Shown: piece after piece, positions 15,307-18,610 of the stretch
Position numbering within the stretch: the first letter of the stretch is position 1
Layout: each line of letters opens with the position of its first letter
Source of the DNA: Pseudomonadota bacterium
GTDB lineage: Bacteria > Pseudomonadota > Alphaproteobacteria > Rhizobiales > Xanthobacteraceae
Assembly: GCA_021823875.1 (NCBI GenBank)
Contig: JAKAMD010000023.1
Location: 1 to 18,610, forward strand
Direction: 5' to 3'
Length of the DNA stretch: 18,610 bases
The notes under the pieces: generated by a model
What the model saw: the letters and a program-made list of their open reading frames with translations, nothing else
What the model was told of the DNA's origin: nothing
The model's database searches: none
Program-made: the position numbers and the translations under genes

Positions 15307-16221
15307 TCACCAGCCATGCGGCTCGCTGTCGACGATGCCGAGCTCTTGCAGACGCTTCTCGATGAATTTGATGCGTTCGGGCGAGGCCGTCGGCAGCGGC
15401 GGCCGGGTCGGGCCGACCGGGCGGCCCATGATCACGCAGCCACCCTTGAGCGAGGACGGGTACTGGTCGCGGAACAGGAGCCAGAGCTGCGACAGCTTGT
15501 ACTGCGCCGCGCGCGCGCGGTCCCAGTTGCCGGCGACGCAGGATTCGTAGAGTTCGACGCAGAGATTAGGGCAGATTGCCCCGGCCGACGAATAGGAGCC
15601 GGCGCCACCGAGCGAGATCGAAGGCAGGAGATATTCGACGCCCGCGATCATCGCGAAATCCGGGCGCAGCGGCAGCGCCGCACGCAGAATCTCGAAGAAC
15701 TTCTCGCTGTTGAAGCTCGCTTCCTTCATGCCGATGAAGTTCGGCAGCCGCCCGATCAGGCGCGCGGTCAATTCGCCGGTGAACTCGACGCCGTCGAGAT
15801 AGCTCGGCGAGTTGTAGGCGATGAGCGGCAGGTCGATAGACGTGCCAAGCCGCACGAAGTGATTGTAGATCGCCTCCGACGGATATTTCCAGAAATAGGG
15901 CGTGATCGCAATGATGGCGTCGGCGCCCTTCTCCTGGGCATGGCGCGCCAGATCGAAAGTGTCCTCCAGCGCCAGCGCGCTAACATGCACGGAGACCGGC
16001 ACGCGCTTATTGACCGCCTTGATCGCTACCTCGGCCAGTGCCTTGCGTTCAGCGATGGTGAGATTGTGCGATTCCGCTTTGTGATGCGGCCACGAGATGG
16101 CGGTGGCGCCGGTGCGGACGTGGAAATCCACCAGCCGCTCGAAGGTCTCATAGTCCGGGCTGAAGTCTTCCTTCAGCGGTGTCACCGGGCTCTGCATCAC
16201 GCCCTTGAGGACGAGTGTCAT
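15307..16221 (-). CDS. DapA/NAL-superfamily aldolase or dehydratase with catalytic lysine
   Basis: A 304-residue TIM-barrel protein of the dihydrodipicolinate synthase / N-acetylneuraminate lyase superfamily, whose members use a lysine Schiff base to cleave, condense or dehydrate pyruvate-related keto acids. The Schiff-base lysine is Lys166 in NFIGMKEASF and the proton-relay tyrosine is Tyr136 in LIAYNSP. The usual GTTGE substrate loop reads HHKAES (46-51), which argues against being true DapA. The C-terminal segment (MGRPVGPTRPPLPTASPE) fits the family. The gene follows the Bug gene after 92 bases, which contain a strong hairpin, and is followed by a lysine-less paralogue. The pair may form a mixed oligomer. 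Substrate unknown, probably a keto acid imported or produced with help of the adjacent Bug protein. Confidence 0.9.
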   Translation of the reverse strand: MTLVLKGVMQSPVTPLKEDFSPDYETFERLVDFHVRTGATAISWPHHKAESHNLTIAERKALAEVAIKAVNKRVPVSVHVSALALEDTFDLARHAQEKGADAIIAITPYFWKYPSEAIYNHFVRLGTSIDLPLIAYNSPSYLDGVEFTGELTARLIGRLPNFIGMKEASFNSEKFFEILRAALPLRPDFAMIAGVEYLLPSISLGGAGSYSSAGAICPNLCVELYESCVAGNWDRARAAQYKLSQLWLLFRDQYPSSLKGGCVIMGRPVGPTRPPLPTASPERIKFIEKRLQELGIVDSEPHGW

Positions 16222-16260
16222 TCTAGCTCCTGCATTGCGACTTCCTGCGGCCGGCGCGTC

Positions 16261-16295
16261 CGGGATCGCGGCGCGGCCTGCGCACCGCGATCCCG
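16261..16295 (-). promoter_or_regulatory. Intercistronic hairpin after the third Bug gene
   Basis: CGGGATCGCGG (16261-16271) pairs perfectly with CCGCGATCCCG (16285-16295) around a 13-base loop. On the minus strand it begins 18 bases after the Bug stop and lies 39 bases before the next start. It has no T run, so a role as partial terminator or mRNA 3'-end protector is likely. This would let the binding protein be made in excess over the enzymes. Confidence 0.6.
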
Positions 16296-16313
16296 TCTCG
16301 GCTTGGACCTCCG

Positions 16314-17315
16314 TTACTTGGCCGTGATGTGCGCGGCCTTCACCACCCTGCCCCAGCGCACGCCTTCCGCATGCACGAATTTGGCGTAGGCCGCGGGCGA
16401 GGCGCTCGGCGCCGGCGTCATGCCGAGCTTGGCATAACGCGCCTTCACCTCAGGATCGTTGAGCGCCTTGACCACCGCGTCATGCAGTTTCTTGACGATG
16501 GCCGGCGGCGTGCCGTGCGGCGCGCACAGGCCGAACCATTGCACCGCGTCGAAGCCCTTCACCCCCTCTTCGGCGAGTGTCGGAATGTCCGGCGCAATCG
16601 ACGCGCGCTTGGCGCTGGTCACGCCATAGCCGATCAGTTTTCCCGCCTTGATCTGCGACAGCGCGATGGTGAGGTCGGGCACGTCGAGTTGCACATCTCC
16701 GGCGAGCGTGGCGTTCAGCGCCGGATGCGTGCCGCGATAGGGCACGTGCAGCATTTTCACGCCGGTCTCCTGCGAGAACAGCTCGACGATGAGCTGCGAC
16801 AGACTGCCGACGCCACCGGAGCCGAAGGCGACCTTGCCGGGATGGGCCTTGAGATATTTGAGCAGTTCTTTCAGGTTCTTTGCCGGCAGCTTCGGATTTC
16901 CCACCAGCACGCCGGGCACCGTGACCGTGCGCGAGATCATCGCGAAGTCATTGATGTTGTAAGGCACGTTCTTGAGCACGAACTGATTGATCACGTGCGA
17001 CGAGATCATGGCAAGCATGGTGTAGCCGTCGGGTGCCGCCTTCGACACCGCCTGCGCGCCGATATTGCCACTCGCGCCGGGACGATTCTCGATCACGATG
17101 GTCTGGCCGAGGATCTTGCTCAGCGTGGGCGCCAGAATGCGCGCTTGGGTGTCGGTGCCACCGCCGGGCGGCGAGGGAACGATCAGCGTGATGTTGCGGC
17201 TCGGATAGTTATCGGCTCGGCTCGGCGCGCCGGACCAAGCGAAAGCCGCGACCATGGCGCCGGCCACGGCCGCAAACCGAAGGCTTCTGTCGCGCAATGT
17301 CATTCTTGACAGCAT
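16314..17315 (-). CDS. Bug/TctC family periplasmic solute-binding protein, copy 3
   Basis: A 333-residue secreted binding protein. The frame is open further upstream to 17396, but the ATG at 17315 has AGAGGAGG at good spacing and gives a proper signal peptide (basic start, hydrophobic 13-27, cleavage after APSRA, residue 34). The mature part begins DNYPSRNITLIVPSPPGGGTD. APDGYTM, HVPYRGTHPALNATLAGDVQLD and the C-terminal APHGTPPAIVKKLHDAV are clear Bug features. It is the first gene of the minus-strand operon with two NAL-type proteins and an SDR, and is divergent from a LysR regulator 154 bases away. The ligand is probably a carboxylate used by those enzymes. No TctA/TctB genes are present. 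Confidence 0.94.
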   Translation of the reverse strand: MLSRMTLRDRSLRFAAVAGAMVAAFAWSGAPSRADNYPSRNITLIVPSPPGGGTDTQARILAPTLSKILGQTIVIENRPGASGNIGAQAVSKAAPDGYTMLAMISSHVINQFVLKNVPYNINDFAMISRTVTVPGVLVGNPKLPAKNLKELLKYLKAHPGKVAFGSGGVGSLSQLIVELFSQETGVKMLHVPYRGTHPALNATLAGDVQLDVPDLTIALSQIKAGKLIGYGVTSAKRASIAPDIPTLAEEGVKGFDAVQWFGLCAPHGTPPAIVKKLHDAVVKALNDPEVKARYAKLGMTPAPSASPAAYAKFVHAEGVRWGRVVKAAHITAK

Positions 17316-17469
17316 GTGTTTCCTCCTCTTGCCGCGCCCGTTTGATGCGTGCGCTGTTTCCTCCCGGCCGGACGTTTTGCGTGCCTGCCCCGGCAAGCCT
17401 AGTAGATTTTTCGCCAGTACCGTGGTTCATTGAGTTTTAACTTCAACATTGACAATCGAAAGTCTCCCT
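17316..17469. promoter_or_regulatory. Divergent promoter region with candidate LysR operator
   Basis: The 154-bp gap between the Bug operon (minus) and the LysR gene (plus) is the expected place for a LysR-controlled divergent promoter. An imperfect palindrome, TTGAGTTTTAACTTCAA, lies at 17430-17446 (TTGA-GTT...AAC-TCAA arms). It is AT-rich in a GC-rich setting, as LysR sites often are. It would overlap the LysR gene's own start region, fitting autorepression. No firm -35/-10 boxes could be named. Confidence 0.4.
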
Positions 17470-18381
17470 ATGGACCGGTTGCACGGTGTGCTGGTTTTCC
17501 TGAGCGTGGTCGAGACGCGCAATTTCAGCGAAACAGCACGCTCCCTCGGGGTCAGCACCTCGGCGGTGAGCGCCGCAGTGCTGCGGCTCGAGCAGAAGCT
17601 ATCGGTGCGCCTGCTCAACCGCACCACGCGCCGGGTCAGCCCGACCGCCGAGGGACTCGAGTTCTATCAACGCTGCAAGCAGATTATCGGCGACCTCGAG
17701 GAGGCCGAGATCAATGTCAGCCGGTCGGGGCGCCTACCAAGCGGGCGCTTGCGCATCGGCATGCCTTCGGCACTCGGCCGCATGTGGGTGATTCCACACT
17801 TGCCGGATTTCACCCGCGCCTATCCTTCCGTATCGCTGGAGATCGTCATCGGCGACTTCTTGACGGCCAGCCACCGCGAGAGTCTGGATGCGGCCATCCA
17901 AGTCGGCGAGCTGCCATCATCACGCATGATCGTGCGCAAGCTCGCCTCGGTCGATTACGTCGTGTGTGGGGCGCCGGCCTATCTGGCAGAACACAGTCGG
18001 CCGCAGACACCAGCCGATCTCAAAGAACACGTCCGCCTCAGCTACCGCCGACCGCGCAATGGCCAGATCCGACAGTGGCGCTTCGCACGCGGCCGAACGA
18101 TCGAACAGACGCCCACCAGCGGCGCGATGGTTTTCAACAGTGGCGAGGCGCTGATCGCGGCCGCGAATGCCGGCCTCGGGCTCATTCAAGTTGCTGAATA
18201 CTATGCGCGGCCGGACCTCGACGCCGGTACCCTCGTCGAAGTGCTGGCGGACCATAAGGCCCGCGCTTACGACATTTCGGTGGTGTTCCATCAGCGCAAT
18301 CGCATTGCGCCGCGTCTGCGTGTCTTCGTCGACTTTCTGATCGATCTTTTCGACACCCCCCCATGGGACAAACAACGATGA
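17470..18381 (+). CDS. LysR-family transcriptional regulator
   Basis: A 303-residue regulator. The N-terminal winged helix-turn-helix (about 1-62) is clear: FLSVVETRNFSETARSLGVS, then AVSAAVLRLEQKLSVRLLNRTTRRVSPTAEG. The rest is the periplasmic-binding-protein-like effector domain (about 88-300). The subgroup, with GRLRIGMPSALGR, VDYVVCGAPAYL and NSGEALIAAANAGLGLIQ, resembles proteobacterial regulators such as the DsdC/PerR-like and YafC/DmlR groups. I chose the ATG at 17470; a TTG at 17449 is in frame but adds residues not expected before the helix. It is divergent from the Bug3-aldolase-SDR operon and is the probable regulator of it, responding to the substrate or an intermediate. The ribosome site is weak. 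Confidence 0.92.
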   Translation: MDRLHGVLVFLSVVETRNFSETARSLGVSTSAVSAAVLRLEQKLSVRLLNRTTRRVSPTAEGLEFYQRCKQIIGDLEEAEINVSRSGRLPSGRLRIGMPSALGRMWVIPHLPDFTRAYPSVSLEIVIGDFLTASHRESLDAAIQVGELPSSRMIVRKLASVDYVVCGAPAYLAEHSRPQTPADLKEHVRLSYRRPRNGQIRQWRFARGRTIEQTPTSGAMVFNSGEALIAAANAGLGLIQVAEYYARPDLDAGTLVEVLADHKARAYDISVVFHQRNRIAPRLRVFVDFLIDLFDTPPWDKQR

Positions 18382-18610
18382 AGAGCACCCAGTGATCAAG
18401 AAAAAAGGAATACGAGAAGACCATCTGGCTCAAATTTGGCGCCCCGGCCCCACCGCGATTTCCCAGGCTGCTCTGGGAAGCTCGATTTCAATCCGCCCCT
18501 TTCCAAGTGACCTGACCCGTATTTTGATGTGTGGAACGGCCCCTCCCGAGCGGCATCGATGTGCCAAGGTGTGGTCGTTGCGAGGACCACATAAAGGGAA
18601 GCCGTTCCAT
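18382..18610. mobile_element. Structured non-coding end of window, possible mobile-element leader
   Basis: No gene is visible in these 229 bp. It contains a perfect seven-pair hairpin (18460-18466 with 18473-18479), GTGGTC/GACCAC arms at 18571-18576 and 18585-18590, and TGGAACGGC (18532-18540) inverted as GCCGTTCCA (18601-18609). An AAAGGGA at 18594 lies eight bases before the final AT, which could begin an ATG cut by the window edge. Such a structured leader followed by a start would suit an insertion sequence, possibly IS110-like, but no transposase is visible. This is a guess from structure only. Confidence 0.25.

Noticed and set aside
16329..17309. 326-residue plus-strand frame opposite the third Bug gene
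   Set aside because: It has an Arg/His-rich shadow composition and no motifs; the Bug gene on the minus strand is unambiguous.
17449..17454. TTGACA as a -35 box for the LysR gene
   Set aside because: The matching -10 position would fall inside the coding region just after the ATG and shows no TATAAT-like sequence.

Overview
The window is GC-rich DNA with strong codon bias and looks like the accessory catabolic part of an alphaproteobacterial chromosome. Order Hyphomicrobiales (Bradyrhizobium/Pseudolabrys-like) is the best guess. This rests on three periplasmic Bug/TctC solute-binding proteins, IS3 remnants, short dispersed palindromes, and the style of the genes. No rRNA, tRNA or CRISPR array was seen.

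Layout. (1) 1-343, minus strand: the N-terminal part of a Tat-exported ABC-type solute-binding protein. (2) 344-965: a divergent intergenic region with a terminator-like hairpin in the leader of that gene and a triple 13-bp tandem repeat. (3) 966-6500, plus strand: a tight four-gene operon of CocE/NonD-type hydrolase, fumarylacetoacetate-hydrolase-family protein, second CocE/NonD hydrolase and Bug binding protein. It looks like a take-up, hydrolyse and cleave pathway for an ester, amide or keto-acid substrate that cannot be named from sequence. (4) 6651-8754, minus strand: an alpha/beta hydrolase of the FrsA/pseudooxynicotine-hydrolase type and a YhbP-like split-barrel flavoprotein, separated by repeat-rich DNA. 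(5) 8853-11265: two inverted ends of one IS3-family element, about 93% identical over 95 bp, facing inward around a second Bug gene (plus) and ubiX (minus). (6) 11316-13179, minus: a possible 52-residue membrane protein and a ubiD-type decarboxylase. UbiX makes the prenylated FMN cofactor that UbiD enzymes need, and the IS scar sits between the two genes. (7) 13594-17315, minus: an operon of third Bug protein, two DapA/NAL-superfamily aldolases and an SDR oxidoreductase, with a divergent LysR regulator at 17470-18381. (8) 18382-18610: hairpin-rich non-coding DNA, possibly the leader of a mobile element that continues beyond the window.

Each Bug protein sits with a different set of catabolic enzymes, and no TctA/TctB membrane partner is encoded here. 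The window therefore reads as three independent substrate-use modules, partly assembled or rearranged by insertion sequences. The most notable observations are the loss of the Schiff-base lysine in one of the two paired aldolases, the missing canonical acid residue in both CocE-like hydrolases, the inward-facing IS ends around Bug-ubiX, and the unexplained structured end of the window.
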